Shown one piece after another: positions 1-8,028 of a stretch of 64,000 nucleotides of DNA. Below the pieces are notes generated by a model. It saw nothing but the letters and a program-made list of their open reading frames with translations, had not been told where the DNA came from and searched no databases. The stretch lies in assembly GCA_963750965.1 (NCBI GenBank), contig CAVVSK010000022.1, forward strand, positions 251,450 through 315,449. Direction: 5' to 3'. The position numbers and the translations under genes are program-made. Position 1 is the first letter of the stretch. Each line of letters starts with the position of its first letter. The stretch is from CANKHA01 sp963750965. Its GTDB lineage: Bacteria; Pseudomonadota; Alphaproteobacteria; Rhizobiales; Xanthobacteraceae.

Positions 1-1535
1 TAGAGCCGCTTCTTCTCGATGCGCACATAGCCGCGATCTTTCAGCACCTGCAGGATAGCGGCATAGGTGGAGGGGCGGCCGATGCCGAGTTCCTCCATGC
101 GCTTCACCAGCGCGGCTTCCGAATAGCGCGGCGGCGGCTCGGTAAAGTGCTGCTCGGCGGTGATCGCCTGTTTGGTCAGCGTCTCGCCCTCGCTCATGGC
201 GGGCAGGCGGCGGGATTCCTCGTCCTCGGTGTCCTCGTCATGACCTTCCTGATAGAGCGTGAGGAAGCCATCGAACTTTATTACCTGGCCGGTGGCGCGC
301 AGATCGATTTGCCGGCCGTCCACCTTAGCGGCCACTTCGACGGTGGTGCGCTCCAACTCGGCGGATTGCATCTGGCACGCGACCGCGCGGTTCCAGATCA
401 GCTCATAAAGCCGCGCCTGGTCGCGATCGACCGATGAGGCCACCTCGCGCGGCGAGCGGTTGGGATCGGTGGGGCGGATCGCCTCGTGCGCTTCCTGCGC
501 GTTCTTGGATTTGTTCTGGTAGCGGCGCGGCGCATCGGGAACGTAATTGCGGCCATAGTCTTGTTGGATCATACCGCGGATGGCGCCGATGGCTTCTTCC
601 GCCATGTCGATGCCGTCGGTACGCATGTAAGTAATGAGACCGACGGTCTCGCCGCCGATGTCGATGCCTTCGTAGAGTCGCTGCGCCAGCCGCATGGTGT
701 GAGCGGGTGAGAAGCCGAGCTTTCGGCTGGCTTCCTGCTGCAAGGTCGAGGTGGTGAAGGGCGGCGGCGGATTGCGCCGCGCCGGCTTGGCTTCCACCGA
801 TGCGACGGTAAAGCGCGCCTGTTCGAGTCCCTTCTTGAACGCTTCGGCTTCGGCGCCGGTGCCGATGTCGAGGCGCTGGATCTTTTGCCCGTCGGCGCCG
901 ACAAGGCGAGCTTCGAAGCTCTCTCCGCGCGGCGTCGCCAGCGTGGCCGCCAGCGACCAATATTCACGCGCAACGAAACGCTCGATCTCGAGCTCACGAT
1001 CGGCGACCAGCCGAAGCGCCACCGACTGCACACGGCCCGCGGAGCGCGCGCCCGGCAATTTGCGCCAGAGCACCGGTGAAAGCGTAAATCCGACTAGATA
1101 GTCCAACGCCCGGCGCGCGAGATAGGCATCAACCAGCGCGCTGTCGATGGCGCGCGGATTTTTCATCGCCTCGGTCACCGCCTGTTTGGTAATGGCATTG
1201 AACACCACGCGCTCGATTTTCTGCTGCTTGAGCGCGCGCTTTTCCTTCAATACTTCGAGCACGTGCCAGGAGATGGCTTCGCCTTCGCGATCCGGGTCGG
1301 TGGCGAGAATGAGCGTTTCGGCGCCCTTCACGGCGCGGGTGATGTCGGCGAGGCGTTTGGCGGCCTTGGCATCCACCTCCCAGACCATCTTGAAGTCTTG
1401 CTTGGGATCGACCGAGCCATCCTTGGGTGGCAAGTCACGCACATGACCGAAGGAGGCCAGCACTTCATAGCCGGGACCGAGATATTTATTGATGGTCTTC
1501 GCCTTGGCGGGCGACTCCACGACGACAATTTTCAT
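1..1535 (-). CDS. topA: DNA topoisomerase I (type IA), C-terminal part beyond window
   Basis: This enzyme relaxes negatively supercoiled DNA by a 5'-phosphotyrosyl single-strand break. The first 511 residues lie in the window and the rest runs off the left edge. The N-terminus opens with the TOPRIM signature (MKIVVVESPAKAKTINKYLG). The acidic metal-binding triad is D80, D82 and E84 in ATDPDREGEA. The catalytic tyrosine is Y303 in GLITYMRTDG. The ATG at 1533-1535 is fixed by this conserved N-terminus. It follows dprA on the same strand at a 243-base gap, as in other Rhizobiales, where it closes the pyrBC-plsY-dprA-topA block. The identification is secure; only the zinc-finger and C-terminal basic domains cannot be judged. 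Confidence 0.97.
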   Translation of the reverse strand, partial: MKIVVVESPAKAKTINKYLGPGYEVLASFGHVRDLPPKDGSVDPKQDFKMVWEVDAKAAKRLADITRAVKGAETLILATDPDREGEAISWHVLEVLKEKRALKQQKIERVVFNAITKQAVTEAMKNPRAIDSALVDAYLARRALDYLVGFTLSPVLWRKLPGARSAGRVQSVALRLVADRELEIERFVAREYWSLAATLATPRGESFEARLVGADGQKIQRLDIGTGAEAEAFKKGLEQARFTVASVEAKPARRNPPPPFTTSTLQQEASRKLGFSPAHTMRLAQRLYEGIDIGGETVGLITYMRTDGIDMAEEAIGAIRGMIQQDYGRNYVPDAPRRYQNKSKNAQEAHEAIRPTDPNRSPREVASSVDRDQARLYELIWNRAVACQMQSAELERTTVEVAAKVDGRQIDLRATGQVIKFDGFLTLYQEGHDEDTEDEESRRLPAMSEGETLTKQAITAEQHFTEPPPRYSEAALVKRMEELGIGRPSTYAAILQVLKDRGYVRIEKKRL

Positions 1536-1778
1536 GAAAACCCAAAGGGTTAAAGGGATGTTCCGGCCGCTGTCCGGCTGCACCGGCTCCCGCGAGTTGT
1601 CCGGAAGATGGGTAATAGGACCTGCACTGTCAAATAATCCGGTCTCCGGTCCCGGCCTCGGACCGTCTTATTGCGGAGGTATGTGAACAAGATTTTAACA
1701 ACCTGCAGGGGATTTAGGGGTCTGAAACAGCTTTAGGATGTGCAGCCGCGATCGAGGAATCCGTGAAATGGCGGCACG

Positions 1779-2922
1779 TTATAAAAGCGAGACCATGGCG
1801 CCACCATGACGCTCCAAGCGCCCGGCGAGCTCAAGTTCGAGCAGAACAATGCGCACCGCTGTCGGCGAGCAGCCCGAGAGGCGGATAAGGTCATCGATCG
1901 CAACCGGCGTAGGCCCAAGCAGCGAGGCAATACGCGTGCGCTCATCATCCGCGGCGGAGCCCGCGCCATCGGCTGGTGAGAATTCCGGTTCCTTCAGGAC
2001 CGGAGCAGGCGGCTCACCCATGATCGGACGGAGCACGGGAATGATGTCGGCGGCTTCGGTCACCAGCGTCGCGCCCTGTTTCAGCAAGCTATTCGTGCCT
2101 TCGCTCCGCGGATCGAGTGGCGAGCCGGGCACGGCAAAAACCTCGCGGCCTTGTTCCAGCGCCATGCGGGCGGTGATCAGCGAGCCGGAACGCTTGGCGG
2201 CTTCGACGATCACCACGCCGAGCGCCAGCCCGGAGATCAGGCGGTTGCGGCGGGGGAAATCCCGCGCACGCGGCTCCCAGCCGAGCGGCATTTCGGAAAT
2301 CGCCGCGCCCTCCGTCAGGATGGACTCGAGCAGGCCTGCATGCTCGGGCGGATAGATCCGATCTTGCCCGCCCGCCAACACCGCAACGGTGCCGGTGGCC
2401 AGGCTCGCGCGATGCGCGGCGGCATCGATCCCGCGCGCCAAGCCCGAGGCGATAACAAAACCGGCCTCACCCAATTCGCGCGCCAGCCGTTCGGCGAATT
2501 TCACCCCCACGGCCGAGGCGTTGCGGGCGCCGACAACGGCAACCATGGGCGACGCGAGCACATCGGTATTGCCGCGCACCGCCAGCAGCGGCGGCGCGTC
2601 ATCGATGCTTTGCAGCCGCGCCGGATATTCCGCCTCGCCTAAGCGCGACAAAGCGGACCCCGATCGCACGCGCTGCCTCGATCTCCTGCGCGGCGTCTTC
2701 ACGCGAGCCGATGCGCGCGGGCCGCGATGCCCCGCCACGCCGCGCCAAATCGGGCAGGGCGGCGAGCGCGGCACGAGCGCCGCCGCAGTGATTGATCAGG
2801 GTACGGAATGTGCGCGGGCCAATGTTGTCGCTGCGGATGAGCCGCAGCCAGTCGAGCCGTTGCTCGTCCGTCAGGCGAACGTTTGCGATTGGCTCAACAC
2901 GATTCACGCTGTCCCCCGCCAT
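1779..2922 (-). pseudogene. dprA: DNA processing protein DprA, interrupted by one frameshift
   Basis: DprA loads RecA on incoming single-stranded DNA during transformation. The N-terminal SAM-like part (about 1-90, LTDEQRLDWLRLIRSDNIGP) is read in one frame from an ATG near 2922. The Rossmann-fold core with VVGARNASAVG, GLARGID, RSGSLITARMALEQGR and EVFAVPGSPLD, plus a C-terminal winged helix (TPVAIDDLIRLSGC), is read in another frame from about 2645 downward. The break lies where GVRFVAL should run into GEAEYPARL. The restored length of 1144 bases is one base over a multiple of three, so one extra base explains it. Either a sequencing error or a recent mutation is possible. Two foreign-looking genes sit between this gene and plsY, which is normally its direct neighbour. 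Confidence 0.9.
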
Positions 2923-3084
2923 GCCGGTATTAAAGCGCCGGCCCTGGCATTTTATTAGCAAGGGCCGCGGTGGGCGAATAGCGCGAAACGACGCTTTGTT
3001 TCTAAGACCCCTTATCCCGAGCCAGCTTTCACCCCTGCTGGGATATGTTTCAACCTGCGAATACGTTGAACGTGGAGGTGAACT

Positions 3085-3738
3085 ATGTCGGATAAGGACG
3101 AAAAAGACACTTGGCCGATCCCAAAATACAACTTGGGATCAAAAAAGCACCTACACGCTCTCGGGGTCATCTCAGTCGGATTCTCGTCCTTTGAGCGCGC
3201 TGTTGAGGCACTGTATCAACATCATCCACGGCTGCAGAAAATGCCGGATGAACTGATCAACCTGTATTACTTCAGCCTCAACGACGAAAAACGTATCCAG
3301 GCCGTGCGGTCGATTTTTAAATGCTTTGAGAAGGATGAGAAAGTTGTCGCTGCCGTCGATAATTTATTGTCGTATTTTCAGTGGTGCCGAGAGGTTAGGA
3401 GCCAGTTACTTCACGCCGAGCACTATCCTGCCACGTTCGGTGGTGATCCAGAGGTACTTCATCTTTCGAAGCGAATGAGCAAGCAATCGCCGGAATTAGG
3501 CTACATGGCCTTCACGGTGCGCACTCTAAGGGACATTGCCGATAAGATGCGTGTTGGCATCGTCCAGGCCGCAACGATTAATATTCACCTTAGAGTTCGC
3601 GGCGTTCCTATCGAAAAAATGCATGTGTTGCTGCGTGTGTATGCGAAGGATGAGATGCCGCCCATATTGCAGATACCGAAAAAGTTGAAGTTGGCGGTAA
3701 AGCCACTAGAGCCGCTTTCCGGTGGAAGGGATGACTGA
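3085..3738 (+). CDS. HEPN-like hypothetical protein, first gene of a two-gene insert
   Basis: This 217-residue protein belongs to no family I can name. It is predicted to be mostly helical. Helix 1 has the pattern HALGVISVGFSSFERAVEAL (about 24-43), and a later helix carries R105-SQLL-H110 followed by AEHY. The R-x4-H spacing, after an early G-x-I-x3-F-x2-E helix, is the layout of HEPN-fold RNases, which use a helix-borne Arg-His pair. A good Shine-Dalgarno (GGAGG) precedes the ATG at 3085. The stop overlaps the next start (TGATG at 3736-3740), so the two genes are translationally coupled. Base composition looks AT-richer than dprA and plsY on either side. The HEPN assignment is motif-based inference; the gene itself looks real. 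Confidence 0.75.
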   Translation: MSDKDEKDTWPIPKYNLGSKKHLHALGVISVGFSSFERAVEALYQHHPRLQKMPDELINLYYFSLNDEKRIQAVRSIFKCFEKDEKVVAAVDNLLSYFQWCREVRSQLLHAEHYPATFGGDPEVLHLSKRMSKQSPELGYMAFTVRTLRDIADKMRVGIVQAATINIHLRVRGVPIEKMHVLLRVYAKDEMPPILQIPKKLKLAVKPLEPLSGGRDD

Positions 3739-4661
3739 TGGCGGAGCAATATTTAGGCTATATCCTTCCCCAAGAGGATGGGCAGGTTCGCTTCATGCGC
3801 TTTGACGAGCCCGTGAGCGACAATTTCTACAAACAGTTCGACGAAATAATCAGCGTTACTTCAGAGATGCGGCCGTACGTGATCGACTTCATGGGCCTAC
3901 AAGAGAACTTTAAGGCATTCGAACGGTTGCCCGGCGAATTCAAGACCAGCATTGAAGCCGCGACAAATCCAATTATAGAAGGCTCCTTAGGTGGTTCGCA
4001 GCGGCTGTGGAAAGCGCAGAATGCGCTATCAAATTTCCTATACTCAGCCAGCGCATTTCGGGACCGATCACTCACGAGAGTCCGCGACCGATACGGAGAA
4101 CAATCGGAACATTGCGTCAAGCTAAGCAACGTCATTAGAGAGGCGTACGACGGCTCCTTCGACTACCGGCTGTTCTACAACCTTCGCAACTACGCACAGC
4201 ATCACGATATTCCACTATCGCTCGTGCCGATCAAGGCCTCGCGCAACAACGAAAGCTCTAAGATGGAGGCGACCGTATCGGTAGTGCTCTCGCCTCAGAA
4301 GTTGGTGTCAAATCCCAAAGTGCAGCCGAAGTTTGCGGCAAAAGAGCTGTTGCCGCTTACGGACAATCTTGATTTATTGGTCGGCGCTAAAACGTTCTTC
4401 CGCCTGCATGCCGGGCTGATGAAACTAATCATCGGCCTGCAAGGTCCAAGACTCGCTATCATGCACTCCTACCGAGAGGAGGTGGAGAAGCACCTTAAAC
4501 TTCCTGCAGGGGCATACCCGGTGCTCTGGGAAGGTGCAATGCCGATGGCCAAAGGAGAAGAGGCAAAAGCGAAATTCACGCACTTCTCGTTCGACGAGCT
4601 AAATCTAATCCTGGCAATGTACGAGCATGTCACTCGCCTCTGCTCAAACACTGTTGATTAG
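3738..4661 (+). CDS. HEPN-motif hypothetical protein, second gene of the insert
   Basis: This 307-residue protein overlaps its upstream partner by one base. It has no signal peptide or membrane segment. Residues 139-160 read YDGSFDYRLFYNLRNYAQHH, giving R150-N-YAQ-H155, an exact RNxxxH HEPN RNase motif placed in a helix after a long helical region (about 85-130). The C-terminal third (about 205-300) is also helical and has no motif I recognise. The pair reads opposite to the host pyrimidine and lipid operon and is bounded by 120 noncoding bases before the plsY stop. Coupled expression suggests the two products act together, for example as an RNA-cleaving defence or toxin pair; this is inference. 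No classical antitoxin or DNA-binding domain is visible. Confidence 0.75.
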   Translation: MAEQYLGYILPQEDGQVRFMRFDEPVSDNFYKQFDEIISVTSEMRPYVIDFMGLQENFKAFERLPGEFKTSIEAATNPIIEGSLGGSQRLWKAQNALSNFLYSASAFRDRSLTRVRDRYGEQSEHCVKLSNVIREAYDGSFDYRLFYNLRNYAQHHDIPLSLVPIKASRNNESSKMEATVSVVLSPQKLVSNPKVQPKFAAKELLPLTDNLDLLVGAKTFFRLHAGLMKLIIGLQGPRLAIMHSYREEVEKHLKLPAGAYPVLWEGAMPMAKGEEAKAKFTHFSFDELNLILAMYEHVTRLCSNTVD

Positions 4662-4783
4662 TGAGTTTGCACGAGACTGCGCTGGGCGCGAACGGGATGC
4701 CGGCAGCCAGCCGGCACAGGCCCTGATTTTACGGTAGTGGGCCGGCAGGCGAATGGCGGTAAACGAACGCTTTGTTTCTTTGC

Positions 4784-5389
4784 TTAACGCCCGATCTTGC
4801 GTTCGGTGCCGTTCAGCAGGCGCGCGATATTGGCGCGGTGCATGAACCAGATCAGCGTCGTGAGAATGAGGAACAGCGCGGCTTCGGCGGGATATCCCAT
4901 GAACCACAGGAGAGCCGGCATAGCCGCGCTGGCGACCAGTCCCGACAGCGATGAGTAACGCGTCGCCGCCGCCACGGCGATCCAGATCACGCCGAAGGCG
5001 AGCGCCGCCTGCCACACCAGCGCGAGCAACACGCCGATATAGGTCGCGACACCCTTGCCGCCTTTGAATCCGAGCCACACCGGAAAAAGATGACCGAGGA
5101 ATGCGCCGAGCCCCGCCGCCAGGCCGCCGGCGATGGCAGCGCCAAGCCCGAATTGCTGCGCGACCAGAACGGCGACGGTGCCTTTCAGCATGTCGCCGAT
5201 CAGCGTCGCCGCCGCCAGCGCCTTGCTGCCGGTCCGTAATACATTGGTCGCGCCGATATTGCCCGAGCCGACCGCGCGCAGATCGGGCCCGCCGGTCAGC
5301 TTGGTCAGGACCACGCCAAAGGGAATTGAGCCGAGCAGATAGCCGAAGGCCAGCGCGAGAAGGATGTGAGGATAGGGCGAGCCGAACAT
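4784..5389 (-). CDS. plsY: Acyl-phosphate:glycerol-3-phosphate acyltransferase PlsY
   Basis: PlsY is the inner-membrane enzyme that moves the acyl group from acyl-phosphate to sn-glycerol 3-phosphate, the first step of phospholipid synthesis. The 201 residues form several membrane helices. Family motifs are visible: GSIPFG at 20-25, the catalytic-loop SGNIGATN at 42-49, and GHLFPVWLGFKGGKG at 99-113, which binds the phosphate. Length matches the family. It follows pyrC on the same strand after only 15 bases, so it is probably co-transcribed with pyrBC. The operon neighbour normally downstream, dprA, is displaced by the HEPN-like pair. Confidence 0.96.
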   Translation of the reverse strand: MFGSPYPHILLALAFGYLLGSIPFGVVLTKLTGGPDLRAVGSGNIGATNVLRTGSKALAAATLIGDMLKGTVAVLVAQQFGLGAAIAGGLAAGLGAFLGHLFPVWLGFKGGKGVATYIGVLLALVWQAALAFGVIWIAVAAATRYSSLSGLVASAAMPALLWFMGYPAEAALFLILTTLIWFMHRANIARLLNGTERKIGR

Positions 5390-5404
5390 TGTTAGATCGC
5401 GCGA

Positions 5405-6706
5405 TCAAACGTATTCATAGACGGTGCGGCCGGCCACCACCGTGCGCACCACGCGGCCCTGCATCTTCGCTTCGTCGAAGGGCGTGTTCTTGCATTTTGA
5501 TTTCAGCTCGGTGGGATCCAGCACCCAGGGCAGGTCGGGATCGAACACGATCACGTCCGCCGGCGCGCCCGCGCGCAGCGTGCCGCCGGGCAAACCCAGC
5601 AGCTCAGCCGGCCGGCTCGACATCGCCTTGAGTAACGTGATCAGCGAAAGCTCCTCGCTGTGCACCAGCCGCAGCCCCGCCGAGAGCATGGTCTCGATCC
5701 CGATGGCGCCGGGCGCCGCCTCCGCGAAGGGCAGCCGCTTGGTCTCCACGTCCTGCGGATTGTGGTCCGACATGATGACGTCGACAAGTCCCGATCCGAC
5801 TGCGCCCACCAGCATGGCGCGGTCGTCCTCCGCGCGCAAAGGCGGCGCGAGCTTCAGAAAGGTGCGGTAAGGCCCGATGTCGTTGTCGTTGAGCGTGAGA
5901 TGATTGATCGAGGCCGAAGCCGTGATGGTAAGACCCTCTTCCTTGGCGCGGCGCAGAACGTCGAGACTTTCACCACAGGTGAGCGAGGCGGCGTGATAGC
6001 GCCCGCCGGTCAATTCCAGCAGCCGTACGTCGCGTTCCAGCATGATGGTTTCGGCCGCGCGCGGCACGCCCATCAAACCGAGCCGGGCGGCATATTCGCC
6101 CTCGTTCATCACGCCTTCGCCGACCAGATCGGGATCTTCCGTGTGATGCACGATCAGCGCGTCGAAGTCGCCGGCATAAGTCAGCGCGCGGCGCATGACC
6201 TGCGCATTGGTGACGCTCTTGTCGCCATCGGTGAAGGCGAGTGCGCCGGCGGCCTTCAACAGGCCGATCTCGGTCATCTCTTTGCCTTTCATTCCCTTGG
6301 TCAGCGCAGCCATGGGATGCACATGCACGATGGCGGTGTCGCGCGCGCGCCGCAGCACGAAATCCACGATGGCCGGATCGTCGATCACCGGCGTGGTGTC
6401 GGGTTGGCAGACAATGGTGGTGACGCCGCCGGCGGCTGCCGCCTGGGCCGCGGTCGCAAGCGTCTCGCGATGACCCGCGCCCGGCTCGCCGATGAAGGCG
6501 CGCATGTCGATCAGGCCGGGCGTGACGATGCGGCCGCGGCAGTCAATGACCTCGGTGCCTTCCGGCACGCCGGCCGCGCCGATCCCGCGCTTGGCTTCCC
6601 GGATCACGCCGTCGGCGATCAGCAGGTCGCCAAGAATATCGAGATCGCGCGATGGATCGATGATCCGGGCGTTCGCGAGCAGGATGGGACGGCGGTCGGA
6701 AAACAT
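5405..6706 (-). CDS. pyrC: Dihydroorotase homologue lacking the HxH metal site (PyrC'/PyrX type)
   Basis: The amidohydrolase fold is clear over 433 residues, and the gene lies between pyrB and plsY. However, the canonical D-x-H-x-H-x-R-EPG metal-binding motif reads D67-M-R69-A-F71-I-G73-EPG. Both zinc-binding histidines and the substrate arginine are therefore replaced. Later motifs are partly kept (HVHPMAALTKG, SDHNPQDVETKRLPFAEA). In Pseudomonas, similar pyrB-linked homologues (PyrC' or PyrX) are inactive and serve to assemble aspartate carbamoyltransferase, while an active dihydroorotase lies elsewhere. By analogy this product is probably structural rather than catalytic. It overlaps the upstream small gene by one base. 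The family call is firm; the loss of activity is inference from the residues. Confidence 0.92.
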   Translation of the reverse strand: MFSDRRPILLANARIIDPSRDLDILGDLLIADGVIREAKRGIGAAGVPEGTEVIDCRGRIVTPGLIDMRAFIGEPGAGHRETLATAAQAAAAGGVTTIVCQPDTTPVIDDPAIVDFVLRRARDTAIVHVHPMAALTKGMKGKEMTEIGLLKAAGALAFTDGDKSVTNAQVMRRALTYAGDFDALIVHHTEDPDLVGEGVMNEGEYAARLGLMGVPRAAETIMLERDVRLLELTGGRYHAASLTCGESLDVLRRAKEEGLTITASASINHLTLNDNDIGPYRTFLKLAPPLRAEDDRAMLVGAVGSGLVDVIMSDHNPQDVETKRLPFAEAAPGAIGIETMLSAGLRLVHSEELSLITLLKAMSSRPAELLGLPGGTLRAGAPADVIVFDPDLPWVLDPTELKSKCKNTPFDEAKMQGRVVRTVVAGRTVYEYV

Positions 6707-6945
6707 CAGCGCTTCTCGTGGATTCTTTCAACCAGGGTTGCCGCGATATTGACGGCAAACAAGACAAGCCAAAGACCTGCTGCGCCCAAGAGCACTGCTC
6801 CCGTTAAGTTCCAAGTGAGCTCACCAATTGCCCAAATTAGTCCAAGTACTACGAGGGCGCCCAGTGAAACGGCGATCAGTAATCTGGCGGGCTGTCCCTT
6901 GGCCCAGATCGTCATTGCTAAAAACAATTCTTCCATCAGACTCAT
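6706..6945 (-). CDS. Small two-helix membrane protein between pyrB and pyrC
   Basis: This 79-residue protein has two hydrophobic segments (about 20-40, RLLIAVSLGALVVLGLIWAI, and 45-67) ending in a short basic tail (VERIHEKR). The ATG overlaps the pyrB stop by four bases and its stop overlaps the pyrC start, so translation is tightly coupled to the pyrimidine genes. No known function is visible. Its base composition is a little less GC-rich than that of pyrB and pyrC. The double overlap argues that it is a real gene. Confidence 0.75.
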   Translation of the reverse strand: MSLMEELFLAMTIWAKGQPARLLIAVSLGALVVLGLIWAIGELTWNLTGAVLLGAAGLWLVLFAVNIAATLVERIHEKR

Positions 6946-7895
6946 GCGTTCGGCAAATGGCGCGAGAGGGCTTCCAGCACGGCCATGCGTACGGCGACGC
7001 CCATCTCCACCTGCTCGCGGATCAATGACTGCGCGCCGTCCGCCACCGCCGTGTCGATCTCGATCCCGCGGTTCATCGGTCCCGGATGCATTACCAGGGC
7101 GTCGGGCTTGGCGTAGCTCAGCTTCTTTTCGTCGAGGCCGAAATAATGCGAGAACTCGCCCATCGACGGGATGAAGGAGCCGCTCATCCGCTCCTTCTGC
7201 AGCCGCAGCATCATCACGATGTCGGCGCCGGCCAGACCCTCGCGCATGTCGCGGGTGGCTTCCACGCCGAAGCGTTCGATGCCGGGCGGCAGCAGGGTCG
7301 AGGGTGCCACCACGCGCACCCGTGCGCCCAAGGTGTTGAGCAGGATGATGTTGGATCGCGCCACGCGCGAATGCAGGATATCGCCGCAGATCGCGATCGT
7401 GAGCCCTTCGATGCGGCCTTTGCGGCGGCGGATGGTAAGCGCATCAAGCAATGCCTGGGTGGGATGTTCATGCGAGCCGTCGCCGGCATTGATCACCGAG
7501 CAGTCGACTTTGCGGGCGAGTAGCTCGACCGCGCCGGAGGCGTGGTGGCGCACTACTATAATGTCGGGCCGCATCGCGTTCAGAGTGATCGCGGTGTCGA
7601 TCAGCGTCTCGCCCTTGCGCATGGAGGACGAGGAGACCGACATGTTCATCACATCGGCGCCCAGTCGCTTTCCAGCCAACTCGAACGATGCCTGGGTGCG
7701 GGTGGATGCCTCAAAGAAGAGGTTCACCAGCGTGCGGCCGCGCAGCGTCGCGGTTTTTTTCTCGATCTGACGATTAAGGTCGACGAATTCCCCGGAAAGA
7801 TCGAGGAGGCCAACGATGTCCTCCCGGGAAAGTCCTTCGATGCCCAGCAAATGGCGCTGGCTGAGGACGAAGGAGGACTTCGGCGCAATGTTCAT
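6942..7895 (-). CDS. pyrB: Aspartate carbamoyltransferase catalytic subunit
   Basis: The enzyme makes N-carbamoyl-L-aspartate from carbamoyl phosphate and aspartate, the committed step of pyrimidine synthesis. The 317 residues show the carbamoyl-phosphate motif FFEASTRTQASFE (60-72), the HPTQALLDALTI segment and the C-terminal MHPGPMNRGIEI loop. Length is normal. No pyrI gene is nearby; assembly with the HxH-less PyrC homologue in the same operon would fit the Pseudomonas-type dodecamer, which is inference. It is the first gene of the minus-strand operon, divergent from the aidB-like gene across 133 bases. Confidence 0.96.
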   Translation of the reverse strand: MNIAPKSSFVLSQRHLLGIEGLSREDIVGLLDLSGEFVDLNRQIEKKTATLRGRTLVNLFFEASTRTQASFELAGKRLGADVMNMSVSSSSMRKGETLIDTAITLNAMRPDIIVVRHHASGAVELLARKVDCSVINAGDGSHEHPTQALLDALTIRRRKGRIEGLTIAICGDILHSRVARSNIILLNTLGARVRVVAPSTLLPPGIERFGVEATRDMREGLAGADIVMMLRLQKERMSGSFIPSMGEFSHYFGLDEKKLSYAKPDALVMHPGPMNRGIEIDTAVADGAQSLIREQVEMGVAVRMAVLEALSRHLPNA

Positions 7896-8028
7896 TAAAG
7901 CGCTGTCTTAGGCGTTGATCGGGGCCAAGGCAAGGCGGCCGGAGCGAAGGTGGGTCAATTGTCCCCGCCGTTTCCTGCGGGGGGCGTCGGCGATCCGTGA
8001 TAACGTTAAGAAAACGTGGTGAATCGCC

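Noticed and set aside
5660..7174. 504-codon plus-strand frame antisense to pyrC and pyrB
   Set aside because: His/Asp/Gly-rich shadow translation with no domain; the pyrimidine genes explain the region.
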